Source of the DNA: Alnus glutinosa
Lineage: Eukaryota > Streptophyta > Magnoliopsida > Fagales > Betulaceae
DNA: 64,000 nucleotides
Reading direction: 5' to 3'
Assembly (NCBI RefSeq): GCF_958979055.1
Contig: NC_084887.1
Location: forward strand, 33,954,620-34,018,619
Position numbers and translations under genes: made by a program. Numbering within the stretch: the stretch's first letter is position 1; the number at the start of each line of letters is the position of its first letter. The notes beneath the pieces are model-generated. The model was not told the origin of the DNA. It ran no database searches and saw only the letters and a program-made list of their open reading frames with translations. Below are positions 23,501-36,145 of this stretch, one piece after another.

Positions 23501-24265
23501 TTTTCTTGAGCTCTGTATTGTGCATCCTAAACACAATTTCATACCATGTGCAGAAAAATAATGGTTACATTAGTCAATATAGAATGTAGATTCTTTTTTC
23601 CTTGTCACTTCAATTTGTCTCTCAGGTTTTCAGTGCTGTCAAGTGTCATGTCTGGGATACATGTCAATCTTTGTATTCATGTTTAGATGCCATATAATAG
23701 TTTTCTCCCCCATTTACTTGATGCAATCATTATGATAAGCCAAGGTTCATTTCTGATTTTGCAATCTTGTCCCACCCCCTATATGTAAAATAATCAGTGG
23801 TCACTTGAATGGACATATTTTGTCTCCATGTTTGTCAATCAAATAACTGCTGGAGTCTGTTGCTTTTATTGCTAACAATTTTGATCTTGGTATTGTCTCC
23901 TTAGTTCCTTGGTTTTAATTTTTTGGCACTTAAACCATATACGATGTTCATTTTCTGCAAGAATCATTTTGATGCCTCAATCTCTTTTTAACAGGAGCTA
24001 TTACAAATGCACTAATGCTGGATGCAATGTCCGTAAGCATGTTGAGAGAGCTTCGACAGACGCCAAAGCCGTCATAACTACATATGAGGGAAAGCACAAT
24101 CACGATGTCCCAGCAGCTAGAAACAGCAGCCACAACACGGGCAACAGAATTGTACCGCAAAAGGTGGTGGCCGAGAAACATCCACTGCTTAAAGAGATGG
24201 ATTTTGGAAATAATGACCAAAGACCAGTACTTCTACAGCTAAAGGAAGAGCAAATCACAGTGTAA
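17506..24265 (+). CDS. Group I WRKY transcription factor (WRKY3/4-like)
   Basis: Four exons, 17506-17925, 20951-21663, 21756-21914 and 23995-24265, join in frame to about 520 residues. The N-terminal part has [19 protein letters not shown] and [14 protein letters not shown], typical of the WRKY3/WRKY4 branch. A Ser-Pro cluster ([19 protein letters not shown]) resembles the MAP-kinase target region of group I factors. Two DNA-binding domains carry WRKYGQK at about Trp239 and Trp416, each with a C-X4-C ... H-X-H zinc ligand set. The last intron splits the C-terminal domain at PR/SYYKC, the position conserved in this family. An acidic stretch and PNPKRR lie between the domains. It should act in the nucleus at W-boxes, probably in stress or defence control. 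Intron 2 (21664-21755) uses a GC donor. Introns 1 and 3 (3.0 and 2.1 kb) each hold a transposon. Confidence 0.93.
18840..20650 (-). mobile_element. Short LTR retrotransposon in WRKY intron 1
   Basis: Two direct repeats, about 18840-19062 and 20439-20650, share AGAGAGAAAATGACA, AGCTTAAGAGG, CCCAATA and GGCTACATTTTGATTG. Read on the minus strand, the right copy is the 5' LTR. Next to it lies TGATATTAAAGC, a diverged form of the TGGTATCAGAGC primer site of Copia elements. Before the 3' LTR is the polypurine tract GGGGAGA. LTRs begin TGTTA on the minus strand. The interior (about 1.4 kb) has no gag or pol domain; a 225-residue minus-strand frame (19737-20414) is unlike known proteins. Size fits a TRIM- or small LARD-type element. 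I saw no clean target duplication. Confidence 0.75.
22409..23043. mobile_element. hAT-type MITE in WRKY intron 3
   Basis: It begins TAGGGGTGAAAATGC and ends CATTTTCACCCTA, giving a TIR of about 12 bases. TTTCGATC and TTTCGATA flank it (22401-22408, 23044-23051), a 7-of-8 match to an 8-bp duplication. Sub-terminal regions are full of GCGGATGCGG, ATAACCGC and GCGGATAGCGG in both orientations. The 8-bp duplication and clustered sub-terminal motifs are hAT-like. Confidence 0.8.
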
Positions 24266-24937
24266 ATTTCCTCTGCTGACATCTCTTATGCAACCATCAG
24301 GTCAGTGGTTGATTCGGGCGGACTAACCCGGCACAAAATGAACCAATGTAGAATAAAGAAATCACATCAAAGGCTTACTTTTGTTCAGTGGAAATAGTTG
24401 CTGCATGCATGTGTGATTTGTTGATGAATGATGATGCTTTTGCTTATACAGCCGCTTGCTTTTGTAGTTTGTACATTTCAGATTTGGTCTCCTACATGAT
24501 TTTGTCCACACTTGAAATAGGAGATGACTATAACTCACATATGGGTGTAGCTTAAGTTCCCTTGTTCTTACTTCTCAGTACTGTAATTTTTGTTATAGGG
24601 GGGGGCTGTGTTGTAATTGGCAATTAGAGTGAAAACAATATATATTATATATGCAAAGAAGCCAATCTGCAAAATTGGGATCCTGATTTATGTTTACCGA
24701 CAAACTTTGTTAAATGTGTTTCTTATTGCCTCCACGACTCAATTTGTTTTGTATAATTAATGTTGTATTTTTTTACTACATGTTGCCCCATTTCTCTTTC
24801 TGCACGCATCTCAAGTTCTTTTTTGTGTGTGTGTGTTTTTTTTTCCACTGCATATAATGATTTTCAGGGTGAGCTTGGGCACGCATGGGGATGAGGAAAT
24901 GATTTTTAACTTAAAAGGAGACACAGACTTTACAGTC

Positions 24938-25205
24938 CGTTTGGATTTACGATTTTAAAATAACGATTTTAAGATCGCAAGTTAAATATTTAGCAAAATT
25001 ACAGTTTAACTTTTAAAATTGCAAGTTAATTTTTAAAGTTTTTCGTTTTCAAAAAAGCATCTAATTGTTTGCGATTTGAAAAAGATAAGTTTTATGCCTT
25101 TTTAAATCGCAATTCTTAAATGATTTATTTTCTGTAATTTGGTTTAAAATCACACTTTTTATTTGCGAAATCGCAATTCCTAACACAATTCCTAATGCAT
25201 GCTTA
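24938..25205. repeat. Dispersed repeat, copy 1 (GTTTGGATTTACGATTTT type)
   Basis: It opens GTTTGGATTTACGATTTTAA and closes near GCGAAATCGCAATTCC, with internal AAAATTACAGTTTAAC and GCGATTT motifs. A second copy in the same order lies at 63565-63845. Ends are roughly complementary, as in a MITE. Confidence 0.65.
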
Positions 25206-26180
25206 ATCTTGTGCATAAATTTCGCATTGTCACCGGATTGAATTGACACTGCCTAATATAAGCATCCACATGGCTGATTTTTTTTTTTTCCTTTTTTTTT
25301 TTTTTTTTTTTTTTAATTTTTAATTTTTTATAAGGCGTGCTTAATAAACCTGAGCCATACTTTTCAGTTGAAAAAAAGGGCGACGTTTAAGAGCAGGACA
25401 TTTGTCAATTTTGGATCAATCAAGAAAACATATAAATTGTCACATGTTTTTTTATTGTCATTTTGAATGCAAAAACCGACATGTTTGTTATTGATTTTGT
25501 TTTTTTTAAAAAAAAAAACTGAAAGATTAACAAACATTTTAAAATTATTTTCATCTCAAAACTCTTTTACAAACAAAAAATAATAAACACCTTTTAAAAA
25601 TCATTAACAAACAGAGTTAGACTCCATCATAGAAGGTAAGTATGTTTGTTAATGTCTTTTGAGATTTTTATTTTTTTTAAAAAAAAAAAAAAAAGTTTTC
25701 TGATGTAACATAAATGTGAAAATAAATTTAAATTCGTTGTTAATGTTTTTGTTTTGAAAAAAAAAAAAAATTGTCAAACGGATTAGGTATTCGCATTAGT
25801 AATTTAGAAAAAGAAAGAAAAAAGACATTTGAACTAAGTGTATAAGATTAAGACCATGAAATTAAGGGTGTCATTTATTTTAGCTAATGCTTACCAGAAG
25901 AAGTTAATTTTAGAAATCCTTACAAAAATTCGTGCATTATCCTCTCATCACAATTCACAAGCCTTTTATTTATTTATTTATTTATTAATGTTCTTACTTC
26001 TTCCTTACGACAATATAAATTTAGGTGATAAAAATACAAAAATTGAGAGGATGTGGAGAGAATAAGTATGATAATGCAAGGCCACGATCACTTCCCTCTT
26101 AATAATAAATAAATAAATAATAAAACTAAGCAAACAACTAATTAAATATCTAATTAATCCAGCTTCTTCATAATATATAT
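25206..26180. other. AT-rich spacer between WRKY and kinase genes
   Basis: Poly(T) and poly(A) runs (25279-25325, 25670-25695, 25758-25771) and (TTTA)n / (AAAT)n repeats dominate. No gene is visible. Confidence 0.6.
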
Positions 26181-26245
26181 CTTGCAGTGGAGCTGTTGGG
26201 CAGTTAGCCTTGCAACCACCTCACCACCCCCACCCTATGTGTTTC

Positions 26246-26267
26246 CCTCTCTCTCTCTCTCTCTCTC
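26246..26267 (+). repeat. (CT)n tract in kinase gene 5' region
   Basis: A CT dinucleotide run lies in the C+T-rich probable leader/promoter of the CDK-like kinase, about 460 bases before its start. Confidence 0.85.
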
Positions 26268-26726
26268 CAACCAAAGCAACGAATTGGAAAATAATAACAG
26301 AACTTCCAAACGGTTACATTTCACCTTTTCCTCCTTTTGCAATACCAAGAAAACACACAGACAGAGTCAGAGACAACCAAAAGATGTACCCATTTGGACC
26401 CACGAATCCCTGTTTCTCTCTGCGTCTCTGTCTCTCACTTCCTTTCCTTTCGGAACATTTGTCCCAGAAAAACCATCCCTCCCCCGCAGATCTCGCGGAG
26501 ACCCAGCAGAGAAACGAGAGCACCCAGCCAAAAACAGCATTCATCACAAGGACTTTCTTGATTTTCTGTCTCTCAGGGGGTTTAAGGAAACGCGCCCAAT
26601 TTCTCTCACACAAGCAGGGACGCACATGCCCACACCCACAATGCAATCCTGTTGTTCTTAAGCGGGTGTGAGGGAATCTGGGCCCCATTTCCCGATCTGG
26701 GTCGACCCGATTTCTCCCATGCCTAA

Positions 26727-29700
26727 ATGGGTTGCATTAGCTCGAAGCAGGCGGTCCGGGCAGCTGCCAACGCTAATGCGGCGGGTTCCTCCCCTGTTTC
26801 CGTTCACACGACGCACAGCATCAACAACAACAATAACAATAATGGCGCGGCCATGACTGTGGTGGCCTCACGCTCGCTGAGGAACCATTCTGGGGCGTTG
26901 GAGTTGGATAGCGTTAAGATTAGGAAAGAAGAGGGATCAGATGATCGGAGCCGCGAGGTGAAGAAGTCGAAGAAGGATACCTCTCGTTCGCATTCGAAGA
27001 GCTCCTTCAGCTTCAAGCTCGGGTTCTCTCACAGGCACGTGCAGGCCGAGCAGGCCGCCGCCGGGTGGCCCACTTGGCTCACCGCTGCCGCAGCCGAGGC
27101 CATCAATGGTTGGATCCCTCTCAGAGCTGATTCTTTTGAGAAATTGGAGAAGGTATGGATCGTCGACTTCAAAGCTTGGTCGTTTCCTTTCTTTGTTTTG
27201 TATGCCGTTATAGAATTCATTTCTTTGGTTTTACTCGTGTCAGATTTTCATTTGAGAATTGCAGTAATATCTTCCATATACATTTACATAAGGTTCTGTA
27301 AGCTTATATATTTAGGAAAAAAAGAAAAAATTTACAATGTGGAGAAGCTGAAGATGATTGGAAAGGGACAGAAAGGCCCCAACATGGAGATATGAACTCT
27401 CATGCTTGAAACAAAGCATTTGACTTTATAAGCTGAAATGACAGAGCGGGCAGGCGAGGGATGACCCAATTGGTTGATTGATCACATGTGATCGATCTAT
27501 TTGAAAATGTGCAGACATCCAATAACATTTAGGCATAAAATCTTGCGGGGAGTTTTGTGTTCATCTGCCAAACACCTTGCATTGCCTTTTGACACACATC
27601 TAATGATCATATGATGTTGTTTTCGCGTTTAATATTTTGCCTATGCTTCAGTACGTGGTTCATTGGTCATATCTTCATAATTTTTTCCTCATATTCGTTC
27701 CCTTTTTAAAAGATTTATTTTTGCCAAGGTAGATCGGACAAGGTACGTACAGCAGCGTGTTTCGAGCGCGAGAAGTTGAAAGTGGGAGGATGGTTGCACT
27801 GAAGAAGGTGCGAGTTGACAATTTTCAGCCAGAGAGCATAAGGTTTATGGCACGAGAAATAATGATTCTCCGCAGACTGGACCATCCAAACATCATGAAA
27901 TTGGAGGGGCTTATTACTTCTCGATTATCAAGTAGCATATACCTTGTGTTTGAATACATGGAACACGATCTTGCAGGACTCGTATCCAGCCCTGATGTCA
28001 AATTTAGTGAATCACAGGTTTGTTGATACTCAATAAAAGATTTTTGTGATACAATATGAGCTCTGATCATCATCAGGACATTATGTCATGTTCTGTTTCT
28101 GTTTCTGCTTCTCTTTTTCTGCTTTGGAAGATAAAAACTTAGGCTGACTTTTCTGTAGATCAAGTGTTATATGACACAGCTATTATGTGGAATTGAGCAC
28201 TGCCACTTACGAGGTATAATGCATCGAGACGTTAAAACATCCAATATTTTGGTAAACAATGATGGGATTCTGAAATTGGGGGATTTTGGATTGGCAAATG
28301 TCGTTAGCCTAAAGAGCAAGCAACCTCTGACCAGTCGTGTGGTTACTTTATGGTATCGTCCTCCTGAACTTTTGATGGGGTCAACGAGTTATGGAGTATC
28401 GGTGGATCTCTGGAGTGTGGGCTGTGTATTTGCAGAACTTCTCATACGGAAGCCTCTCCTAAAAGGGAGAACTGAGGTGATAACACTAATCAAAAAAGCA
28501 CTTTATTCCATAGCCACATGATTTTTTTTGGCTCATGGTCAGAGTGGGATTTTGATGAAGATTAGAAGAGAATAGTTTTTCTTCATAAAATTCTTTATAC
28601 ACTTCTCCGATCTGCAGGTTGAGCAATTACACAAAATTTTCAAGCTTGTTGGTTCTCCACCTGATGAGTTCTGGAAAAAGTCTAAACTTCCTCAAGCAGC
28701 TATGTTTAAACCTCTGCATAATTACGAATGCTGTCTCTCGGAGAAGTGTAGAGATTTTCCAACAACTGCTGTGAAACTAATAGAAACTTTGCTTTGCGTA
28801 GAACCTCATAAGCGTGGGACGGCATCCTCTGCCCTCATGTCTGAGGTAACAACTTATATTAATTCAAAGTTCAACAATCTGTTTGAAGATCTTTTTGTTG
28901 GGATTAGTTGTGATTCTACCACATTTTTATCATATCATCTTGTGGTGCATGCTTGTTGCAGATAAAACCCGTAATGTTTTTTGGCTTTCTGATTTGATGT
29001 CTACGTCCTGCTTCTGTTTTTCAGTATTTCAACACAAAGCCCTTTGCATGTGAGCCATCAAGCTTGCCAAAGTATGCCCCTAGCAAGGAAATCGATGCGA
29101 AAAATCGTGAGGATGGACGAAGGTGAAATTTTGTCTGGTTTGAATCGGTTTCATTCTTTTTAGTAACATTCTTTGAGCTGCCTGAAACTAGTTTAAATCC
29201 ATATATATGTATATATACCATTGTACTTACCAGGAAAAAGGCTGGTGCTAGATTGCGAGAGCCTGCAGCTTCAAGAAAGCCTAGAAGAGTCCGGAAAACT
29301 TTGCAAGAAGCAAACAGTAACAGTAAATTAGCATCAAAAGAGGTCTATCTCTCTCTTTCTCTACGTGGGTGTGTAGTTGAAGGAAGAAAGATGGTTTCTT
29401 TAACCACTTTTGTTGGTCCTTTTTTATGCAGGAAACGCAAGATCATGCTCAACTTGCTCAGAGAAGCAATGGCAGTGATGCACATATTCCCAAACGAAGA
29501 GGTGTTTTTGTGCGTGGAGAGGCACTAAAGCCATCACTTGATACAATGTCAGAGACTTCCCAAATGATAAATCCTTCTCAAGGGGACAGTGGATATTCAG
29601 GCCCGGCACAAGTCTCAGGATCAACCGGGTTTACGTGGGCAAAAAGGCGAAAGGAGGACGCTACATCCACAATATCAGACGGATCAAAGAGCAAAATCAG

Positions 29701-30362
29701 TGCATTAGATCCATACTTTGCAAAATCATCTTACGTAACCAAAAAAGAGAATGATCTTTTATGCAGGGCTGTTGCCAATTCCATCGAGAGTGCCAAGTTT
29801 GCAATGAAGAGGCAGCAACGCCACCTTGACCGGCCGGATTCTTTCGACTCGTCTGAGACATACCATTCTCCTGACGTATCACCAGTATTTAGTCAAATAG
29901 GAGAAACAGATGCATTGAGCCCGAAATCCAATGCTGTAATTGAACTCAACTGACATGTGTTTTCTATCATTTCTTAATTTTCTTCATGTGTTGGACTGAA
30001 GAATCTCATTGCTCTTCTAACAATTCGTTAGGGTGGCAAAAGCAGAGGTGGCCACATTGAATTCTCAGGACCGTTGCTCCATCAACCACATAAATTTGAT
30101 GAACTCCTGCATAAGAATGAAGGTCATATTCGTCGGACAGTTCGCAGATCAAGATTTGAAAGAGGTAAACTACAGTTAAAATATTAATTAAGCTATTGAA
30201 TTTACCATTTCTCATCAAATTAAGTGATTTAATAACAATCGTTGAATCAAACCGAACATCTGCAATCTTATTTTGGTACATTTGAGAAAGAAGAAAAATG
30301 TAAGAAAAATTGCTTACATTCTTCACCTTTACTATATTCATATCTACCTTGCAGATACCTGA
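26727..30362 (+). CDS. CDK-like protein kinase (CRK type, At1g54610-like)
   Basis: Nine exons are proposed: 26727-27152, 27733-28017, 28159-28476, 28618-28845, 29025-29122, 29234-29342, 29432-29935, 30032-30164 and 30355-30362. Together they give about 702 residues. It opens MGCISSK, a good N-myristoylation/palmitoylation signal, then a basic Ser-rich region and WPTWLTAAAAEAINGWIP. The kinase domain starts at IGQGTYSSVF (about residue 143), with Lys166 in VALKKV, PESIRF in place of PSTAIRE, MHRDVKTSNIL (Asp261), GDFGLAN (Asp279) and LWYRPPELLMG. A long basic and Ser-rich tail follows, with GPLL and RRTVRRSRFER near the end. The sequence family is cyclin-dependent-kinase-like, probably membrane associated; substrates are unknown. 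If the intron at 29936 is not spliced, reading stops at 29953 and about 46 residues are lost. The last exon is tiny and least certain; another acceptor near 30456 gives an almost identical end. Confidence 0.88.
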
Positions 30363-32519
30363 ATTCATGAAGAAAACAAAAAACTAAGAGATGTGAAGGT
30401 GTTCTTCCAGTAGCACCTATCAATTGTTTTTTACATTTTGAACTTGTTTTTACAGATTGATGGTGCAAGGTTTGTAGGATTTAAGGAGAATGATTGCCGG
30501 ACTCAACTCGTCAACCCTCCGACACTGCCTTCAACGGCGGCAGCTCCATCTTGCTGCTGACAGGGTTTGGGATGTTCTCATATCATTTGTAATATAAAAG
30601 AAGAGGCCAAAGTTCATACGAATCTACACAATATGATGATTCATCACTTAGATAATTGAGTAATTTCAACTGCGTATGATCTCTCATCAAACACCCTTAT
30701 TTCAAAGAAAATAATTAAAACGCAAATAAATCAAATCAAAGATTTTTTTTTTATTTATATTAAAAGAAAGGAAGAAATGTAGGGCAAGCCCTCGCTCTGA
30801 CTGCAGAAAGCTAGAGCAGCAGAGCGACCATGGCAGCCCCCAGTTTGATAATGTACGCCCATCGCACTATCGTGCGCCACGATTAAACCTCTCCCGTGGA
30901 ATACCACGCCACCCCTTCCTCAAGAAGGAAGCGCTCGGCCTCAGGCGCTTTTCGGTTTATTTGTTGCCCCTCTCTGTCTATATATACCGACGAGAAAAGT
31001 CTGAAACCCTAGTGTCTTATTTCCCTTCCTGCCCGGATCTTTTACCGTATTTACCTGTATGTCCCTTTGCCTTTTCGTTCTGATTATAATTGATTGGGTT
31101 GGGTTTTCAGGATCCAAAATGGCTAGTTTAGGGCCTGTAGCCATTTTGTTTGGGTTTTGAGCCGTTTAGCCCATTAAAAATTAATTGTGGCCTACGCTCG
31201 GGTATTGGCTGTTCAGGATCAGCTCGTTTGTATATGGTAGAAGCTCGAGCTCGAGCTCGGGGTCGGGATCGTCACGAGCCTGGATTCTATGTGCGAGATC
31301 GGCTCGCTAAGAAAAATTTGGTGATCGAGATCGAACCCTAGCTCGATCAAATTGGGCGATCCCGAGCTCGAGTACTCAGCTCGAGCTCGGCCCGTGTAAA
31401 AATTGAATATTAACCATTTAATTTAACAGTAAAAGAAACAAATTGAACCAATTTTTATTAACTCTTTCCAAAAAGAATTACAAAGAAGACAAACAAGTGC
31501 TTGAACTGAACGTATTATCTTGATGAGTTGAACCTTTTTATGATTTTGCAATAAGGCAATGACTCTAGAAGACTAGAATAATCTAGATTACTCTTACAAA
31601 TAACCTTTTAAGAAAATACCTCAGTCTGAGTCTGCCAACGCCCAATGAGTCGAAGAACTCGAAGTCAAAGCTGTAAGGATTTGTGAAGACTCAGGAAATG
31701 CTACTGGTAAGGATTTAAAGACGAAGATTAAAAGAGTGGCGATCTAACGGTTGTGGCTGGGGGCGAGTTTTCAAGGCAGGTTGCATGAGTGACATGTGGC
31801 TAGGTAGATGAGAAGATAAATCCTGAAGATAAGGAAGCAATGGCTATGATGAGTAAAAGAAGATCTAATGGTGGAGAAATGGTCAGAAAATACATGGGAA
31901 ACGTGCGCCTAGGAAGAGCAAAAAGTTGTTGAAATTATGCAAAGACAAGATAAAAAAACAAAAATAAAAAAATAAAAAAAAAAAATTATTATTATATTTT
32001 TTTTTTTTATGGCTTTCATGTTGATGGTTGCACATTTAGCTTTTGCATTTGAATACTAGTTAGAAACAAACTATTAGTTAGAGGAGTTTTATTTTCTCTT
32101 TTACATTTGAATAATTAGATATTTTGTACATAAATTTTTGTGGAATTACATTGATTTATTTTTAAATTTACTATTAAATAATAAATTTATGTATGTAGAC
32201 TATTATATTTATATTGCTATTTTTATGAAAAAGTAAATTGCAAGATACATTTTATATGTTTTAAACCATTAATAAATTTTGTTAAATTGTTTATTTATTT
32301 TATTTATTCATTAGTATTTTTAATAAATTTTTGTTTAACTTTATTTTATAATTTTTGTCCAATCAATTCAAATCTTGGCTCCGGCACTACTCCCTATAAC
32401 CATCTCTCCTTGCCATTCTTTGTCACGAATATGATCAGTATCTCGTCATCATTGTGTGTGAGCATTGTCGTGACCATCGCCACATGAAGCAGAGCTGGGT
32501 GGCAGCGTGGTCATTGGGA
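30363..32519. other. 3' flank of kinase gene and unclassified repeats
   Basis: After the probable 3' UTR (to about 30600) comes a moderate-GC patch at 30780-31030 with no open gene. Then 31190-31400 is rich in GCTCGAGCTCG and related motifs in both orientations. A/T tracts follow. The GAGCTCG-type patch resembles the sub-terminal part of hAT elements whose other end would be at about 33850 (GCTCGTTTACACCCCT), but a matching left TIR was not found. Confidence 0.4.
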
Positions 32520-33480
32520 TAAGTATGATAAGTATCATATGATATGATTTATAAGATTATCTACAATAAATATGATCATTATGAGTCAAAATTATCATAA
32601 TTTCTAAGTATCTAATGATCATATGATCTAAGTATTATCACATGATCATATGATTCAACAATTCGTATGATCTTAGATCTTGAATCATGTGACATGTTGA
32701 TTCCTATATATTTAATGATAATACTTTTTTTTTTCCTAATTTAATAAGCATAATACTTTGATCATATGATATAGTGATTATATGGCACAATGTTAAATCA
32801 TATGATTACGCAATCTAAATTCTAATGATAATACATATAATCATATGATTTAAAATGTAATGATAATACTTAATTTGTTATTATAATTAACACATTAATA
32901 ATTCTACTGCTAATCACTTAATTTGAAATTATATGAATCACATTATCATTTTATTTAATTACATTTTGGACTTGTCATTATATCACATAATTAATGCGAT
33001 TCATACTAACATATGTAATGTATATACCCAACTATTGTATCTAACTATCTAAGTATGATTAAGAATTGTAAGATACTTATAATCTTAAATTATACTTAAC
33101 TATTGTATATGAGATTATCTATGAATCTATAATAAGTATATATGATTATTATGAGTCATAAATAATAATCATCTACTAACAATACTAATATCATATGATT
33201 ATACGATCTAAGTATCATAATTTTCATAATTCATAATTATCTACTAACAATACTGATAACATATTTACATGATCTAATAATCTGTATGATCTTAGATCTT
33301 GAATAACGTGATGTAATGATTACTAAATATAAAATGACAATACTTATATATAACATATAATAAAGTGATTACATGTCATATGCTACAATGTTATGTTATT
33401 ATATGATCATATAGTCCTGCTATATTACATGAATAATATGATTAAATATCTGAATTGTCATTATATCATATGACTAACAA
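32520..33480. repeat. AT-rich block with repeated ATCATATGAT palindrome
   Basis: The perfect palindrome ATCATATGAT or a close variant (GATCATATGATC, AATCATATGATT) recurs many times, for example near 32535, 32620, 32642, 32762, 32797, 32843 and 33190. Between copies lie TGATAATACTT, ATGATCTTAGATCTTGAAT and TACTAACAATACT, themselves repeated. No coding content. Confidence 0.7.
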
Positions 33481-33639
33481 TTAAGTATTGATATTATCCA
33501 ATTTTACTATTTTATATATATATATATTAATATATATTGACCAATGATCATTGTTATTTGTTACTTAATTAATTTATGCTTACATATAGTATATTGTTTA
33601 TTAATATAATATATTATAAAAATAAGTTGTATACAAGTC

Positions 33640-33855
33640 AAGCCTTAATAAATGAGTCGATCCTTATACGAGTGAGTTCACGAGCTTTAATCGAGTCGAG
33701 CCAAGTTTATACGAGTTTGCATTGTTTAATAATCGATCATAGATTTCGTGTTCACGAGTAGCTTATTTAATAATCGATTCGGGTACGAGTCGAGTTTATT
33801 CGAGCCGATCTCCAGTGAGCTCACGAGTAGCCCAGCTCGTTTACACCCCTAAGTG
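33640..33855. repeat. GAGTCGAG/CGAGTT-rich segment ending GTTTACACCCCT
   Basis: Short motifs (GAGTCGAG, TACGAGTT, TTCACGAG, GAGCTCACGAGTAG) recur and the segment closes GCTCGTTTACACCCCTA. Many plant hAT MITEs end with the complement of this sequence, so it is probably one end of such an element. Confidence 0.45.
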
Positions 33856-33949
33856 CACGCATGTCACATGAATTCTTATCAACCATTTTCTTTTAACAAC
33901 TTCCTTCACATGAAGATTTTGTGATGGTCATTCCTATATATATAGCAAC

Positions 33950-34725
33950 AAGAACTTGGCATTTGCATTCGCACCTTCTTTTCTTAACCTTGAAAGCCTT
34001 TCTCTCCTTCCTCAATGCCACCTCCACGGCCTTGTCACCGGTCTCACCACAAAACCTTCACGCGTGGCTTGTTAATGACCACCGTGATAGGCACGGAGGC
34101 TGCACGAGCCCATCTAGTACCCTTATGGAATTTCATTACTTGCAGAATTCTCAATCGGCCAGCCACCTGTTCAACAACTTTCTGTAGTTGATACGGGTAG
34201 CAGTATTATTTGGTTATAGTGTTTCCCTTACAACCAATGTATTAACTCATTTCGTTTGATATTTAACCCTTCAAAGTCTTCCACATACTCTAACCTGTGA
34301 ATATTTATCGGAATGGAAATGCAATTTGGACGACTGTACCATATACCATACAGAGACTTATCTTCATCATCAAGAATCTTTGTTGTTGAGCAATTTGTCA
34401 TCGAGGCATCTGGTGAGTTTACAATCACGGGTGTTCTCACTAAATTAAAATGGGTTATGGCGGAATGAACTTGTTAGAGTTATTGGAATGAATGCTACAT
34501 CTTCGTCCTTGGCTTGTCCATTGGGTGGTAAGTTCTGCAAGCCTAAATGATCCTAACTACAACTATAGCCAATTAGTCATAGGCGAAGGCGCAAACGTAC
34601 ATTCTAGGCAATAAAACACCTTTTAGAAGCATAAGCTTCAACAACAATTATAATTACTACGTCCAACTAGAAAGAATAAGCATATACAGTGAATCACTTA
34701 ATAGATATGAACTTGATCGTGCAAA
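33950..34725 (+). pseudogene. A1 aspartic protease (nepenthesin/CDR1-like), heavily decayed
   Basis: Pieces of one plant aspartic protease appear in order but in different frames: FSIGQPPVQQL then VVDTGSSIIW with the first catalytic Asp (34150-34212), FNPSKSSTYSNL (near 34262-34298), VVEQFVIEASGE (34384-34420), SLNDPNYNYSQLVIGEGANV (34541-34600) and RSISFNNNYNYYVQLERISI (34625-34685). Stops follow DTGSS and GEGANV pieces and at least three frame changes are needed. A hydrophobic N-terminus before 34020 may be the old signal peptide. The second catalytic Asp region is not recognisable. Intact relatives are secreted proteases of about 400-450 residues; this copy cannot make one. Confidence 0.75.
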
Positions 34726-35685
<960 letters not shown>

Positions 35686-35704
35686 ACCTGGTGCTAAATC
35701 ATAA

Positions 35705-35810
35705 GAGAAATGATATTTACACTTCTTGTACACAATAATTACACTCACACAAGATACATTGGAGTGGGGCCCAGTGTTGTTGTGAAGGTGATGTATAAGT
35801 ATCATTTCCC
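35705..35810. mobile_element. 106-bp MITE with 9-bp TSD
   Basis: The element opens GAGAAATGATATTTACA and closes TGTATAAGTATCATTTCCC, inverted repeats of about 18 bases with a few mismatches. AAATCATAA is duplicated exactly at 35696-35704 and 35811-35819. The 9-bp duplication points to a Mutator-type origin. The host sequence AAAACCTGGTGCTAAATCATAA occurs twice here (35683 and about 35835), so the target was itself a local repeat. Confidence 0.88.
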
Positions 35811-36145
35811 AAATCATAAAACCAGCTATGTCAAAACCTGGTGCTAAATCATAAAACCAGCTAACAAGGTGCTGCCGTTGACTGCTTTGTTTCAACACAA
35901 GTTAACCCTCAGAGTCATCCTAAGAGCATATATAATATTTATATATACTTGTATTGTTGATATTATTATCATGATTATTGATTCAAAATAAGTAACACTT
36001 TATATTTTTTTGGATTTTCTTTTCCTTTTACACAAGGCTGGAAAAGCAGGGGTTGATTGTGTACAATATGGACATCCTGATCCCCAACTACGTTGTTGTC
36101 TATATCTATTTTATGCCAAACCCAAAATCTCACCATCTCTGTCAA

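Noticed and set aside
26182..26671. Plus-strand frames of 150-159 residues before the CDK-like kinase
   Set aside because: They are C+T-rich leader sequence with biased Pro/Ser/Leu content and overlap in two frames; the kinase start at 26727 fits the family.
30780..31030. Possible tRNA or small RNA gene in a moderate-GC patch
   Set aside because: I found no A/B boxes or cloverleaf arrangement.
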